From positions 1 through 64,000 of the forward strand of contig JBCDIM010000005.1 in NCBI GenBank assembly GCA_038749105.1: 64,000 nt of DNA. Direction: 5' to 3'. Source of the stretch: JBCCOW01 sp038749105 (GTDB taxonomy: Bacteria; Planctomycetota; Phycisphaerae; Phycisphaerales; Phycisphaeraceae). The position numbers and the translations under genes were made by a program. The stretch's first letter is position 1; the number at the start of each line of letters is the position of its first letter. The notes under the pieces were generated by a model. It had not been told where the DNA came from and searched no databases. It saw only the letters and a program-made list of their open reading frames with translations. Positions 17,454 through 26,959 of this stretch are shown one piece after another.

Positions 17454-17903
17454 TCAATCGCCCGAGCGGCGTCGGGCCGAGGACGCGGTGTCGGCCTGGA
17501 GGGGCCCGGCGTTGCGGACCAACGCGGTGACGCCGTCGGCGTACTGGGCGAAGTTTCCGTGGAAGAGTTGGGCCAGGTCGGCGGCCTGGGCGTCGTAGGC
17601 GGCGGGGTCGGGCCAGGCGTTGCGGGGTTTGAGGATGTCGTCGGGGACGCCGGGGACGTGGTCGGGGACGGCGATGCCGAAGATCGGGTCGGGGGTGGAC
17701 TTGATGTTGCGGAGGGCGTGGGTGAAGGCGGCGTCGGCGAGCTGGCCCGCCAGGCCCTGGCCGCGATGAGTGTCGGGGACGAAGACGGAGGTGAAGGCGA
17801 CGTGGCCGGCGGCGTCGAGGGGCTGGTAGAGCAGGAACGCGTCGTCGCCGCCGTCGATGGGGAGGACGAACTGCGTGTGGTCGGGGTCGTGTTCGACGGG
17901 CAT
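17454..17903 (-). CDS. Chimeric protein: GNAT N-terminus joined to PEP carboxykinase C-terminus
   Basis: The 149-residue frame starts like the GNAT gene at 15768-16049 (MPVxHDPD, then VAFTSVFVPDTHRGQGLA). After about residue 62 (THALR) it switches to the PEP carboxykinase tail, TPDPIFGIAVPDHVPGVP onward. At DNA level 17610-17683 is identical over 74 bp to 18440-18513 in pckA. The acetyl-CoA loop is kept but the last GNAT strand is lost, and the PEPCK tail lacks all catalytic residues. The frame is open across the junction and substitutions are mostly conservative, so it could be expressed. It may also be a duplication remnant. The function is unknown. Confidence 0.65.
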   Translation of the reverse strand: MPVEHDPDHTQFVLPIDGGDDAFLLYQPLDAAGHVAFTSVFVPDTHRGQGLAGQLADAAFTHALRNIKSTPDPIFGIAVPDHVPGVPDDILKPRNAWPDPAAYDAQAADLAQLFHGNFAQYADGVTALVRNAGPLQADTASSARRRSGD

Positions 17904-17925
17904 AGCGGCGCTGTGGGGCGAGGGG

Positions 17926-18243
17926 TCAGCTGTTGGGTTGCACGGGCTGGGGCGGCTTGATCTCGCCGAAGCGTTGTTCGTATTGGTTGATGTTCTGGAC
18001 CAGCGCGGCGGCGAGACGTTTGGCGGTCGGGTAGGAGACGATGACGCGTTGGCTGAGCTCGACCTGGACCGCCTGGGGGTTGGCCCCGGGAACGGGACCG
18101 GCGTTAAGCCCAAGCTCGAGGATGAGCTCGTCGGTGTTCATCTGGGCGTGGAAGGCGTTGACATAGGTGGTGGTCTGATTAGCGCGGTCGAGGTGGAGCT
18201 GGACCTGCTGGCCGTCGGGCTGTTGGGGTGTGGGTTCGGACAT
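17926..18243 (-). CDS. DUF3467 family protein
   Basis: The 105-residue protein carries the DUF3467 pattern: TTYVNAFHAQMNTDELILEL near the N-terminus, then QRVIVSYPTAKRLAAALVQN and a YEQRFGEI ending. Family members are small cytoplasmic proteins of unknown function, common in planctomycetes and Bacteroidetes. The C-terminus is Pro/Gln-rich. It lies downstream of pckA on the same strand, with a palindrome between them, and 22 bases upstream of the chimeric gene. ATG 18243 is the only convincing start. Confidence 0.85.
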   Translation of the reverse strand: MSEPTPQQPDGQQVQLHLDRANQTTTYVNAFHAQMNTDELILELGLNAGPVPGANPQAVQVELSQRVIVSYPTAKRLAAALVQNINQYEQRFGEIKPPQPVQPNS

Positions 18244-18300
18244 GGTGGTTTTCTTCGCAGGTAAAGGGGGTTGCAGGAATTGATATCGATGGCGGCTCGT

Positions 18301-18319
18301 CCGCGACCATCGGTCGCGG
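18301..18319. repeat. Diverged REP-like palindrome after pckA
   Basis: Perfect 8-bp arms CCGCGACC and GGTCGCGG surround ATC. On the minus strand the stem follows AAAG, similar to the RTAG-CCGCGAY start of the REP-like copies. It begins three bases after the pckA stop codon and may act as a 3' hairpin. Confidence 0.55.
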
Positions 18320-18321
18320 CT

Positions 18322-19911
<1,590 letters not shown>

Positions 19912-20038
19912 GGCTTATGTGGAGGGCAGGGTTGAGGAGCGATGATCAGGTCCACGCGGACTATATCCGCGGCATGGCAACTCGCGTGCCAAGGCGGCGG
20001 TGTTGCGGGTGGGCGTGGATAGCCAGCACACGGGATCA

Positions 20039-20446
20039 CTAGGCGAGCGAGATGACCGAGACGAGCAGGAGCGAAGACCAGATAATGGGGAATGCCGCGA
20101 TCACGAGCCCCGTGCGTGACATGAAGCGGGCGGTCGACTCACTCTGCTGGGCGACGTACTCGCAGATGAGCAGGAAGCCAATGACGAGTGTGAACTTGAA
20201 CAACAAAGTCCCGGGGAGACCGAAGCCGTTAATGACCGTCTCCGCGATCGGGTTGACCTCTCGGCCGCCCATCGCGAGGACGACCTTGGTGAGCATGACA
20301 TCCATCGCGGAGAGGAAAACGATCCAGGTGTAGGCGTGGGGGAAGCGGACGGGCTGGTGGAGGAAGGGGAGGCAGAACCCAGAGTGGTCGGCAACAGCGG
20401 GTTGGGCGGTGTGGTGCTGCGATTGAGCCGAGCGGGGCAAGGTCAT
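20039..20446 (-). CDS. DUF5658 family membrane protein
   Basis: The 135-residue protein has a soluble N-terminus of about 35 residues and three membrane segments. The first contains YTWIVFLSAMDVMLTKVVLA and is followed by GGREVNPIAETVI, the conserved region of DUF5658. The family has no known function. ATG 20446 has AGGAGG eight bases upstream, which decides against a longer start. It lies alone between pckA and the amidohydrolase gene. Confidence 0.75.
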   Translation of the reverse strand: MTLPRSAQSQHHTAQPAVADHSGFCLPFLHQPVRFPHAYTWIVFLSAMDVMLTKVVLAMGGREVNPIAETVINGFGLPGTLLFKFTLVIGFLLICEYVAQQSESTARFMSRTGLVIAAFPIIWSSLLLVSVISLA

Positions 20447-20580
20447 GCGGGCCTCCTGACGATTTGTGGTGCGTCTTTGCATCATACAAACGCACGGCGG
20501 CAGCCAGAAGTTCCCGGCCTCAAGCTGGGCGTGGCACCGAAGGAAAAAAACAGGATGTTAGAGGGTGCAACGGCGAGCGG

Positions 20581-21795
20581 TTATGACGATTCGGCATCGA
20601 AAAACAGACCCGTTGCCGATTCGTCACTCTGTAAAACCGCACCCAGCGGATCGTCCACAGGGGTACCGGTTAAAGGGGTGACGCAGAACGCGGCAGGAGC
20701 TCCGGGGGCGAGGGTCGCGGATTCAGGCGCAAGGCGGAGAGCGTTCGCGCCGTGTGTGGTCGCCATGGCGAGGAGCGTGTCCGTATGGGTGCCGTCGCGT
20801 TGATGGAGGTATCGCATCTGGGGCAACAGCCCGAGCAGCTGCGGTTCGTCGGCTGGCTGGCAGACGATGGAGTCGGTCCCGAGGCAGACGTTGACGCCGG
20901 CGGCGAGGAGGTCGCGGTAGCGGTGGTCGGTGTGCCCGAAGTAGTCGCTGGCGAGCGGGCAGTAGGCGACGGACGTGTTCGTGCGGGCGAGGATGCCGAT
21001 GTCCTCATCGGCGAGGTAGTTGCCGTGAGCGATGAGCCACGGGGCTTGCTCGAGGTGTGGCTTCATCCAGTTGACGGGGGAGAGGTCCTGGCCGTAGCCG
21101 ACGGCGGAGGCGTCGTTCCATTTCCCGAGCCGTTGAAGGAAGTCGCGGAACGGGCCGTCGGCGTGAGCGACGAAGCGGAGCTCTTCGGGGAGCTCGGCGA
21201 GGTGGGTGCAGACGGGGCGATTGGACTTCGCGGCGGCGGCGAAAAGGCGAGGGCCCGCGGAGTAGGGCGCGTGAGGCTGGAGGCCGACGTCTGGAGGGAG
21301 CCCGCCGATGCGGGCGAGGGCGGGCTGATCAAACGGCTCGGCAAGGCCGAACAGCTCGATGAACGTCACGCCTCCGAGCCCCGCCTCAGCGCGGGCACGG
21401 TGGACATCGAGGCTGGAGGTGATGTCGCCGATGGTGCCGACCCCTGCGTCGCGGCTGGCTTTGGCGGCGTCGCGGGCCGCGTTGATGTACCAGGCCGGAT
21501 CGTTCTGGGGCCCCGCCGAACGCAGCATGGCGACCCACTCGATGAAGTCACCCGCGTAAGGCTGGGGCCCAATGGCAGAGAGCTCCAGGTGCGCGTGGGC
21601 GTTGACGTGAGCGGGGGTGACCAGGGCGTCGCCGAGGTCTCGCGTACCGCCGGTCGGGGTAGGCAAGTCGGCGGGTTGCCCCACACCAAGGATGCGACCG
21701 CTTTGGACCGCGACGGAAGCCCCGTCATCGAAGCGGATGCCGGCTGCGTCACGGAAGGCGCGGGCCTTGAGATGGGTTATCGGCCGATCATTCAT
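20581..21795 (-). CDS. Amidohydrolase, possible aminofutalosine or related deaminase
   Basis: The 404-residue protein is a metal-dependent amidohydrolase with a TIM barrel. The first metal motif is VNAHAHLELSAI (about residue 65), followed by PHAPYSAGPRLF, THLAELPEELRF and, near residue 310, GTDSIVCQP. This arrangement fits the cytosine/adenosine deaminase-like branch, which includes enzymes of the futalosine menaquinone pathway and SAH/adenosine deaminases. No other menaquinone genes are near, so the substrate is open. ATG 21795 is used; readings continuing upstream run antisense through the OmpA gene and are rejected. It is divergent from that gene. Confidence 0.8.
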   Translation of the reverse strand: MNDRPITHLKARAFRDAAGIRFDDGASVAVQSGRILGVGQPADLPTPTGGTRDLGDALVTPAHVNAHAHLELSAIGPQPYAGDFIEWVAMLRSAGPQNDPAWYINAARDAAKASRDAGVGTIGDITSSLDVHRARAEAGLGGVTFIELFGLAEPFDQPALARIGGLPPDVGLQPHAPYSAGPRLFAAAAKSNRPVCTHLAELPEELRFVAHADGPFRDFLQRLGKWNDASAVGYGQDLSPVNWMKPHLEQAPWLIAHGNYLADEDIGILARTNTSVAYCPLASDYFGHTDHRYRDLLAAGVNVCLGTDSIVCQPADEPQLLGLLPQMRYLHQRDGTHTDTLLAMATTHGANALRLAPESATLAPGAPAAFCVTPLTGTPVDDPLGAVLQSDESATGLFFDAESS

Positions 21796-21957
21796 GCAAC
21801 GCTCGCGGGGCCTCCGATAGTCGTAGCACAAGCCCGCGGGGGCTGCGCCGGTGGTGCAGCCGAGCCCCGCTGACTCTAAACTCTCGCACTGGCACCCTCC
21901 GGCGACGGGCCCGATCGTAGCGATGGACCTGGCGCCCTCCCGCAAAGGACCTCCCCG

Positions 21958-22845
21958 ATGAACAAGTCTGCTCTGACCCTCGTGCTGGCCTTGGCTGGCG
22001 TGACCGCCCTTTCCGGCTGTGTGCCGCAGTCCGAATACGACCAGCTGCTGCAGATCATCCGCACCCAGGAAGAGACCAACTTCGGGCTGCGGGCCCGGAT
22101 CCAGGCGTTGCAGGACGAGTTGGCGGCGCTTCGTGGCGGGGCCTCTGCGGAAGAAGCCAAGGAACTGGCGTTTAAGCAGCGGATCGCGGAGCTGGAACAG
22201 CAGATCACGGCCCTGCAAGCCGCACTGGCTAAGGCTGAGGCCGACCTCATCGATGCGATTTCCGGCACGGGGCTGGAAGGCATCGACGTGCAGTTGGCGA
22301 GCAAGCTCGAAGCGCTCGCCCGGGCCAATCCCGAATTGATGGAGTGGGACGAGACCCGCAACATGATCCGGCTCCGGAGCGACCTGACGTTCGGCTCGGG
22401 GTCGATCGAGTTGCGGCCCGCGGCCGCCGACGCCCTGGCGAAGCTGGCGGACGTCCTCAAGGACCCGACCGCCGAGCCTTACGAGGTCCGCATCGTCGGC
22501 CACACCGACAACGTCCGGGTGCGTGCACGGCCGGGCAGGCGTTTCAACAACAACTGGGAACTCTCCGCCTTCCGCGCGATCGCGGTCAAAGACGCCTTCA
22601 CCCGCAAGGGCATCTCCAACGGTCGGCTTAGCATCGCCGGCTACGGCGAGCACCAACCCGTCGTGCCCAACGGCCCGCGTGGAGCCGAAGCCAACCGCCG
22701 CGTCGAGATCTTCCTCGTCCCCCTGGTGAAGCCGACGGTGTCTGAGGAGGCTGCGGAACAGGCCCCGGCCGCGCCCGCGGCTGCGGGTGCCGTTGAAGCC
22801 GGCGATGCCCCGACGGCGCCGGAGCCGGTTGAGTTCACCAAGTAA
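21958..22845 (+). CDS. OmpA-family lipoprotein with coiled coil
   Basis: The 295-residue protein has a lipoprotein signal peptide with lipobox LSGC (Cys at about residue 21). Residues about 30-90 form a coiled coil (QEETNFGLRARIQALQDELA), and residues about 125-260 an OmpA/MotB domain. The peptidoglycan-binding motif is VGHTDNVRVR with NNWELSAFRA. The C-terminus is Ala/Pro/Glu-rich. It likely links the outer or inner membrane to peptidoglycan. AAAGGA lies ahead of the ATG, and a TAAACT -10-like hexamer at 21877-21882. It is divergent from the amidohydrolase and convergent with an L,D-transpeptidase gene, both fitting an envelope theme. Confidence 0.9.
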   Translation: MNKSALTLVLALAGVTALSGCVPQSEYDQLLQIIRTQEETNFGLRARIQALQDELAALRGGASAEEAKELAFKQRIAELEQQITALQAALAKAEADLIDAISGTGLEGIDVQLASKLEALARANPELMEWDETRNMIRLRSDLTFGSGSIELRPAAADALAKLADVLKDPTAEPYEVRIVGHTDNVRVRARPGRRFNNNWELSAFRAIAVKDAFTRKGISNGRLSIAGYGEHQPVVPNGPRGAEANRRVEIFLVPLVKPTVSEEAAEQAPAAPAAAGAVEAGDAPTAPEPVEFTK

Positions 22846-22907
22846 GCCGTTCGCAACACACACAACGTTTGCGAGTCACCGTCTGGATTGAGACCGGACG
22901 ACGACTA

Positions 22908-23654
22908 TCAGTGCGTCTGCAATGACGCCGCGTCTTGCCGGATAAACATCGGGTCGTGGGGCTTCCATCGGCCGCCGATGTGAACGCGGGTGACGCCGGT
23001 GATGCTGTTGTTGTGAATGAGCTTGGCGACGGAGTAGTTCATGCGGATACATCCGCCGGAATCGGGGTAGCGGGGCAGCCGGGTGTGCGAGTGGATGGCG
23101 ATGTAGCGAGGCTCGTGGACGACCCAGGTGGCGTAGTGACAGGTCGGGACGGAATTGAGCCGGTCAGCAAAACCGGCGACCAGGAACGTGCCCTTAGGGG
23201 TGCAGAGGGTATCGGTCGTGTTGGAGGTTTTGGGGTCGTCGCAGTCGGTGCCGGGAACGCCCCGCCCTGCCGTAACCCGCCAGGGGCCGGTCAGCGTTTG
23301 GGCCTCTTCGGGGTTAGACCAAGCGATCCGTGTGTGGGCCCGGCCATCGGTGATATCGATGTAGATGTCGGTGACGTGCGTGGCCGGGAAGTCGGGGTGA
23401 CGCAGGGCCAGATCGAAACCCTCACCGGCCAATGCGGGGTCGCCGGGGGCGTAGCCGGGGGCGTAGGCGGGCTCAACGGTCGGCGTGTCGAGGGGCGTGG
23501 GCATCGCCGCGTCGGCGTCAGGGAGGCCCGTGTCGGCGGCCACCGGGGTCGCCTGCCACTGCGCCCAAGTCTGGACGGGCGGGGCCTGACAGCCGGTAAA
23601 GCCGAACGCCACCGCAAAGAGGAATCCAAGGCGACTGGTGAGGCGTGAGGTCAT
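22908..23654 (-). CDS. L,D-transpeptidase-like (YkuD) lipoprotein
   Basis: The 248-residue protein has a lipoprotein signal (GFTGC, Cys22) and a YkuD domain in its C-terminal half. The active-site region is IAIHSHTRLPRYPDSGGCIR, with the nucleophile at Cys202. The usual second His of SHGC is replaced by Gly. YkuD enzymes form 3-3 peptidoglycan cross-links or attach lipoproteins to the wall. A Thr/Pro/Asp-rich linker spans residues 35-75. ATG 23654 is chosen because a TATCCT hexamer lies eight bases upstream; a longer frame reaching 23798 reads through the tRNA and is rejected. Confidence 0.8.
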   Translation of the reverse strand: MTSRLTSRLGFLFAVAFGFTGCQAPPVQTWAQWQATPVAADTGLPDADAAMPTPLDTPTVEPAYAPGYAPGDPALAGEGFDLALRHPDFPATHVTDIYIDITDGRAHTRIAWSNPEEAQTLTGPWRVTAGRGVPGTDCDDPKTSNTTDTLCTPKGTFLVAGFADRLNSVPTCHYATWVVHEPRYIAIHSHTRLPRYPDSGGCIRMNYSVAKLIHNNSITGVTRVHIGGRWKPHDPMFIRQDAASLQTH

Positions 23655-23662
23655 TAGCGTGG

Positions 23663-23668
23663 AGGATA
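23663..23668 (-). promoter_or_regulatory. -10-like hexamer, likely leaderless start of the L,D-transpeptidase gene
   Basis: On the minus strand TATCCT ends eight bases before ATG 23654. No ribosome-binding site is visible between them. Confidence 0.45.
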
Positions 23669-23693
23669 GCGAGAGGGGTTTCAGCGGTGAAGA

Positions 23694-23726
23694 CAAAAAA
23701 AGCCCCGCCTGGGTTGGCGGGGCTTT
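23694..23726 (-). terminator. Rho-independent terminator of tRNA-Asp
   Basis: An 11-bp perfect stem (AAAGCCCCGCC with GGCGGGGCTTT) and a six-base loop are followed on the minus strand by a run of T residues. It ends 13 bases after the tRNA. Confidence 0.85.
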
Positions 23727-23739
23727 GGGGAGCGGTAAG

Positions 23740-23813
23740 CGAGGGTGACGGGACTCGAACCCGCAACCTTCGGATCGACAGTCCGATGCTCTAACCAATT
23801 GAGCTACACCCCC
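23740..23813 (-). tRNA. tRNA-Asp (anticodon GTC)
   Basis: The 74-base minus-strand sequence folds into a standard cloverleaf. The acceptor arm pairs GGGGGTG with CACCCTC, with one G-T pair. The D-arm contains AGCTCAATTGGTTAGAGC. The anticodon loop CTGTCGA has GTC and a TCGGA/TCCGA stem. The T-loop is GGTTCGAGTCC. The 3' CCA is not encoded. It has its own promoter and terminator. Confidence 0.96.
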
Positions 23814-23856
23814 AAAACGAAGCGGGGTGGTGGGTTCGCTTACCAGCGAGCCGCTT

Positions 23857-23884
23857 AGGGTATCGCAATACCTGGGGGTGTCAA
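23857..23884 (-). promoter_or_regulatory. Sigma70-type promoter of tRNA-Asp
   Basis: On the minus strand a consensus TTGACA, a 16-bp spacer and TACCCT lie about 45 bases upstream of the tRNA. This is the best -35 match in the window. Confidence 0.7.
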
Positions 23885-23951
23885 ACGGGGCACCTTGCCG
23901 GCATAACTGTCCTACGGCGGCGCGGTCTTTGATGGCCTCGAGGGCTAAGGC

Positions 23952-25001
23952 TTAACGCTGTGAGACCGTCTTGGTCTTGCCTTCCTTGGACGCCTCGATG
24001 GCGGTGAGGACGACATTGAGGGCCTTGTAGCCCTCTTCGCCGTCGATCTCGGGCTTGCGTCGTTTGAGGATCGACTCGGTCATCATCGCGGGGATGCCGG
24101 AGCCGACCTGCTTCTCGTTGGTGGCGACTTCGCCGGTGATGTGCATCTCCTTCTGGCCGTTGGCGTAGTCGACCATGACACCGTAGGTGTCATCTCGGAC
24201 GATACGCATGACGCCGTTGGCGCAGTAGAGCGTGGTGCCGTTGTCCTCGAAGCCGCCGAAGTTGGTCCAGGAGATGGTCATGGTGCCGAGGGTGCCGGAG
24301 GCGGTCTCGAGGGTGAAGAAGGCGTTGTCGTCGAGCGGGATGGGCTTGCCGTTGGGCTGCTTCTTAAACAGCGTCCGGACGGCCCCGGCGACCTTGGTGA
24401 TCTCTTCGCCGAGGAGGAACCGCATCAGGTCGGCCTTGTGGATCCCCAGGTCGCCGCAGACCCCCATCGCGGCGGGGCCCTTCTTGAAGAACCACGAGCC
24501 GGCCCCGTCGGCGGACCAGCCGTCCGGGCCTGGGTGCTTGAAGGTGGTCTCGAAGGTCAGGACGCGCCCGAGCTTGCCCTGATCGAGGACCTCCTTGGCC
24601 TTGACGTGGGGCGACATCAGCCGCTGGTTCATGCCGATCATCAAGTACTTCTTGGCCTTCTTGGCCTCGGCGATCATCTTCTTCGCCTCGGCCCGGCTGG
24701 TCGCCATCGGCTTCTCGCAGAGCACATGCTTCCCCGCACGCAGCGCGTCGATCGTCATCGGGGCGTGCAGCGCGTTGGGGCTGGCGACCACAACGGCGTC
24801 GAGCTCGTCCAACTCCAGCAGCTTCTTGTGGTCACGGAAGGGCTGGGCGTCGTACTTCTCGGCCAGAGCCTTAACGCGTTCCTTGACCGGGTCGGCGATC
24901 GCGACCACGGTGGAGTTGGGGTCATTATGGATTTCGGGGAGGTGGCGGTGCTGCGAGATGGAGCCGCCGCCGATGACGCCGTACTTCACGATCTTGGGCA
25001 T
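23952..25001 (-). CDS. Gfo/Idh/MocA family oxidoreductase
   Basis: The 349-residue protein has an N-terminal Rossmann fold (YGVIGGGSISQHRHLPEI) that binds NAD(P). It also has the family signature HVLCEKPMA, and a C-terminal alpha/beta domain with GDLGIHKADLMRFLLGEEI. Members oxidise or reduce sugars, inositols and related compounds. ATG 25001 has AAGGA upstream. A second member of the family lies directly upstream at 25131-26327 in the same direction, separated by an inverted repeat. Together with the ThuA protein at 38714 this suggests carbohydrate breakdown, but no substrate is indicated. Confidence 0.92.
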   Translation of the reverse strand: MPKIVKYGVIGGGSISQHRHLPEIHNDPNSTVVAIADPVKERVKALAEKYDAQPFRDHKKLLELDELDAVVVASPNALHAPMTIDALRAGKHVLCEKPMATSRAEAKKMIAEAKKAKKYLMIGMNQRLMSPHVKAKEVLDQGKLGRVLTFETTFKHPGPDGWSADGAGSWFFKKGPAAMGVCGDLGIHKADLMRFLLGEEITKVAGAVRTLFKKQPNGKPIPLDDNAFFTLETASGTLGTMTISWTNFGGFEDNGTTLYCANGVMRIVRDDTYGVMVDYANGQKEMHITGEVATNEKQVGSGIPAMMTESILKRRKPEIDGEEGYKALNVVLTAIEASKEGKTKTVSQR

Positions 25002-25046
25002 GGGTTTGTCCTTGGATTGAAACGAGTTTCGGGTGGAGATGGATTT

Positions 25047-25108
25047 AACCACGAAGACAGGGAGAACACAAAGAAATCAGCCTCCGCATTCTTCGTGTCT
25101 TTGTGGTT
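25047..25108. repeat. Inverted repeat of the ACCACGAAGACA type
   Basis: Left arm 25047-25066 begins AACCACGAAGACAG and right arm 25089-25108 is its reverse complement at 17 of 20 positions. It lies between two oxidoreductase genes. Similar purine-rich repeats occur between genes in many planctomycetes and related bacteria. Confidence 0.6.
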
Positions 25109-25130
25109 TCCGAGGCAGATCGCGGATGGC

Positions 25131-26327
25131 CTACTTCACCTCGGAGAGCTTGACCGGACTGCGGTGCTTGGCCGAGAGGGTGACGGCCTCGAGGACGCGC
25201 TGGGTCTGGTAGGCGTCGGCGAAGTCGGGGATCGGCACGACGGGTTTGCGGTTCGACAGGGCGAGGCACATGTCGGCGGCCTGGTTGATGAAGCCGTGCT
25301 CGTAGCCGATGGCGTGGGCGGTGGGCCACCAGGCGGCGGCGTAGGGGTGGCCGGCGTCGCCGTTGGAGACGTTGATGGTGGACCAGCCCTGGAGCTTCTC
25401 GGGCAGGGTGTTGTCGTACCACTGCAGCTCGGTCATGCGTTCGAAGTTGAACTTGATCGCGCCGTGCTCGCCGTGGACCTCGAGCTTGTTGCCGTTCTTG
25501 TCGCCGGTGGAGAGGCGGGTGGCCTCGAAGGTGGCGACGGCGCCGCCCTTGAACTCGGCGGTGAAGAGCGCGGCGTCGTCGACGGTGGACTTGGCTTTCT
25601 TGGCCTTCTTGGTCTTGGCGCCTCGGCCGGAGATCTCGCCGCCGGCCCCGCCCTCGAGGACGGTGCGCTCCTTGATGAAGGTCTTGAGGATCGCGCCGTT
25701 GACGTTGGCGAACTCGTCACCGGTCACGAAGCGGGCGGCGTCGATGGAGTGGGCACAGAGGTCGCCGAGCGAGCCGGAGCCCGCTTCTTTGCCGCTGAAG
25801 CGCCAGAGCATCGGGGTGTCGGGGCCGGCCCAGTCCTGGAGGTAGAAGGCGCGGACGTGATAGATGCGTCCGAGCCGGCCCTCCTTGACCAGCTGGTGGG
25901 CGAAGGCGAGGGCCGGGCAGCGGCGGTAGTTGTACCAGACGAAGGTCTTCTGCTTCTTGGCCTTCTTGGCCGCGGCGAGCATCTCGCGGGCGGCGTCCAG
26001 CGTGTTCGCCAGGGGCTTCTCACAAGCGACGTGCTTGCCGGCCTCGAGCGCCTCGATCGCCATGTCGCGGTGCACGTGGTTGGGCGTGCCGACATCAACG
26101 AGCTCGACCTCGGGGTTATGGACCAGCTCCCGCCAGTCGGTGGTCCAGTTGTGCCAGCCCCAACGCGGCGCAAAGGACTTGAGGTCCTCGGCATCACGGG
26201 CGGCGATGGTGTGCATCACCGGCGTGCGGGGCAGGTCAAAGAACTTGCCGGCCTTGAGGTAGGCGTTCGAGTGGGTCCGGCCCATGAACTTGGAGCCGAT
26301 GAGACCGACGTTGAGAGGCTTGGGCAT
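25131..26327 (-). CDS. Gfo/Idh/MocA family oxidoreductase with Lys-rich insert
   Basis: The 398-residue protein opens with LNVGLIGSKFMGRTHSNAYL, a Rossmann NAD(P)-binding fold, and has HVACEKPLA as the family signature. LGDLCAHSIDAARFVTG carries the conserved His of the catalytic domain. An unusual Lys/Ala-rich insert, GRGAKTKKAKKAKST, lies around residue 250. Family members act on sugars, sugar acids or inositols. ATG 26327 begins at the Rossmann fold. It probably shares a transcript with the second family member downstream, but the 129-base gap with an inverted repeat may weaken this coupling. Confidence 0.92.
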   Translation of the reverse strand: MPKPLNVGLIGSKFMGRTHSNAYLKAGKFFDLPRTPVMHTIAARDAEDLKSFAPRWGWHNWTTDWRELVHNPEVELVDVGTPNHVHRDMAIEALEAGKHVACEKPLANTLDAAREMLAAAKKAKKQKTFVWYNYRRCPALAFAHQLVKEGRLGRIYHVRAFYLQDWAGPDTPMLWRFSGKEAGSGSLGDLCAHSIDAARFVTGDEFANVNGAILKTFIKERTVLEGGAGGEISGRGAKTKKAKKAKSTVDDAALFTAEFKGGAVATFEATRLSTGDKNGNKLEVHGEHGAIKFNFERMTELQWYDNTLPEKLQGWSTINVSNGDAGHPYAAAWWPTAHAIGYEHGFINQAADMCLALSNRKPVVPIPDFADAYQTQRVLEAVTLSAKHRSPVKLSEVK

Positions 26328-26356
26328 GGGGGGTTCTCTGCTGCGGATGGATAGTT

Positions 26357-26839
26357 TTAGATAGGCATTCCGGTGATCTCGCCCTGGAAGACGATCTGCC
26401 CGTTGACCAGGCCCTGGGCGAGGGTCTTGCACCGGCGTCGTTTGGCTTCGGTCATGCGGGAGAGCATGACCAGTCGATCGCCGGGCGTGACCTGTCCGCG
26501 GAACTTGACGTTGTTGACGCCAACGAACCCGATGAAGCCGAGGTATTCCTTGTCCAGGATGCGTAGGGCCTGGAGCGAGGCGCACTGGGCGGCGGTCTCG
26601 ATCATGAGCACGCCTGGGAAGATAGGCCGGCCGGGGATGTGGCCGTCGCACCAGAACTCGTCGTCCCCGATCTCTTTGAAGGCGACCAGGTCCGTGCCGT
26701 CTTCGCTCTCGTAAGCGACACCATCAAGCAGCCGCATATGGCCGCGGTGCGGGTTGATGGACTCGATCTCGGCGGTGTCGAGCACCGGAGGATCGAAGCG
26801 GGCGGCCGAGATATCGAAGAGCAGTGCCGAGGGTGCCAT
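26357..26839 (-). CDS. FabZ-like hotdog-fold dehydratase
   Basis: The 160-residue protein resembles 3-hydroxyacyl-ACP dehydratase. The active-site helix CDGHIPGRPIFPGVLMIE has the expected His and Glu, followed by AAQCASL. It could dehydrate 3-hydroxyacyl-ACP in fatty acid synthesis. It is about 15 residues longer at the N-terminus than FabZ, and no fab or lpx genes are adjacent, so a specialised acyl substrate is possible. ATG 26839 is the only start near the conserved region. It is followed by the oxidoreductase gene, 29 bases after its stop. Confidence 0.85.
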   Translation of the reverse strand: MAPSALLFDISAARFDPPVLDTAEIESINPHRGHMRLLDGVAYESEDGTDLVAFKEIGDDEFWCDGHIPGRPIFPGVLMIETAAQCASLQALRILDKEYLGFIGFVGVNNVKFRGQVTPGDRLVMLSRMTEAKRRRCKTLAQGLVNGQIVFQGEITGMPI

Positions 26840-26920
26840 GGGTCGATAGGACACACGCCAACCGCGGCGTGGAGGGATCAGTCGGGCTGAATATTGGGCT
26901 TAGATGCCTGCCGCTGAGGC

Positions 26921-26951
26921 CGCTTGCGCCATGCATGGCAGGACGCAAGCG
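26921..26951. repeat. Nested palindromes after the hc1-like gene
   Basis: CGCTTGCG (26921-26928) pairs perfectly with CGCAAGCG (26944-26951). Inside lies the 12-bp palindrome GCCATGCATGGC. The structure starts eight bases after the stop codon of the histone-like gene and has no T-run, so it may be an mRNA 3' stabiliser. Confidence 0.5.
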
Positions 26952-26959
26952 TTGCGGGA

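Noticed and set aside
20581..22863. A 760-residue minus-strand frame across the amidohydrolase and the OmpA gene
   Set aside because: The part beyond 21795 is antisense to the OmpA lipoprotein and shows no domain; ATG 21795 gives the normal amidohydrolase.
22870..22905. Terminator between the OmpA and L,D-transpeptidase genes
   Set aside because: The GTCTGG/CCGGAC stem is short, has a mismatch and no T-run.
23655..23798. N-terminal extension of the L,D-transpeptidase
   Set aside because: It reads through tRNA-Asp and its terminator; the lipoprotein signal begins at ATG 23654.
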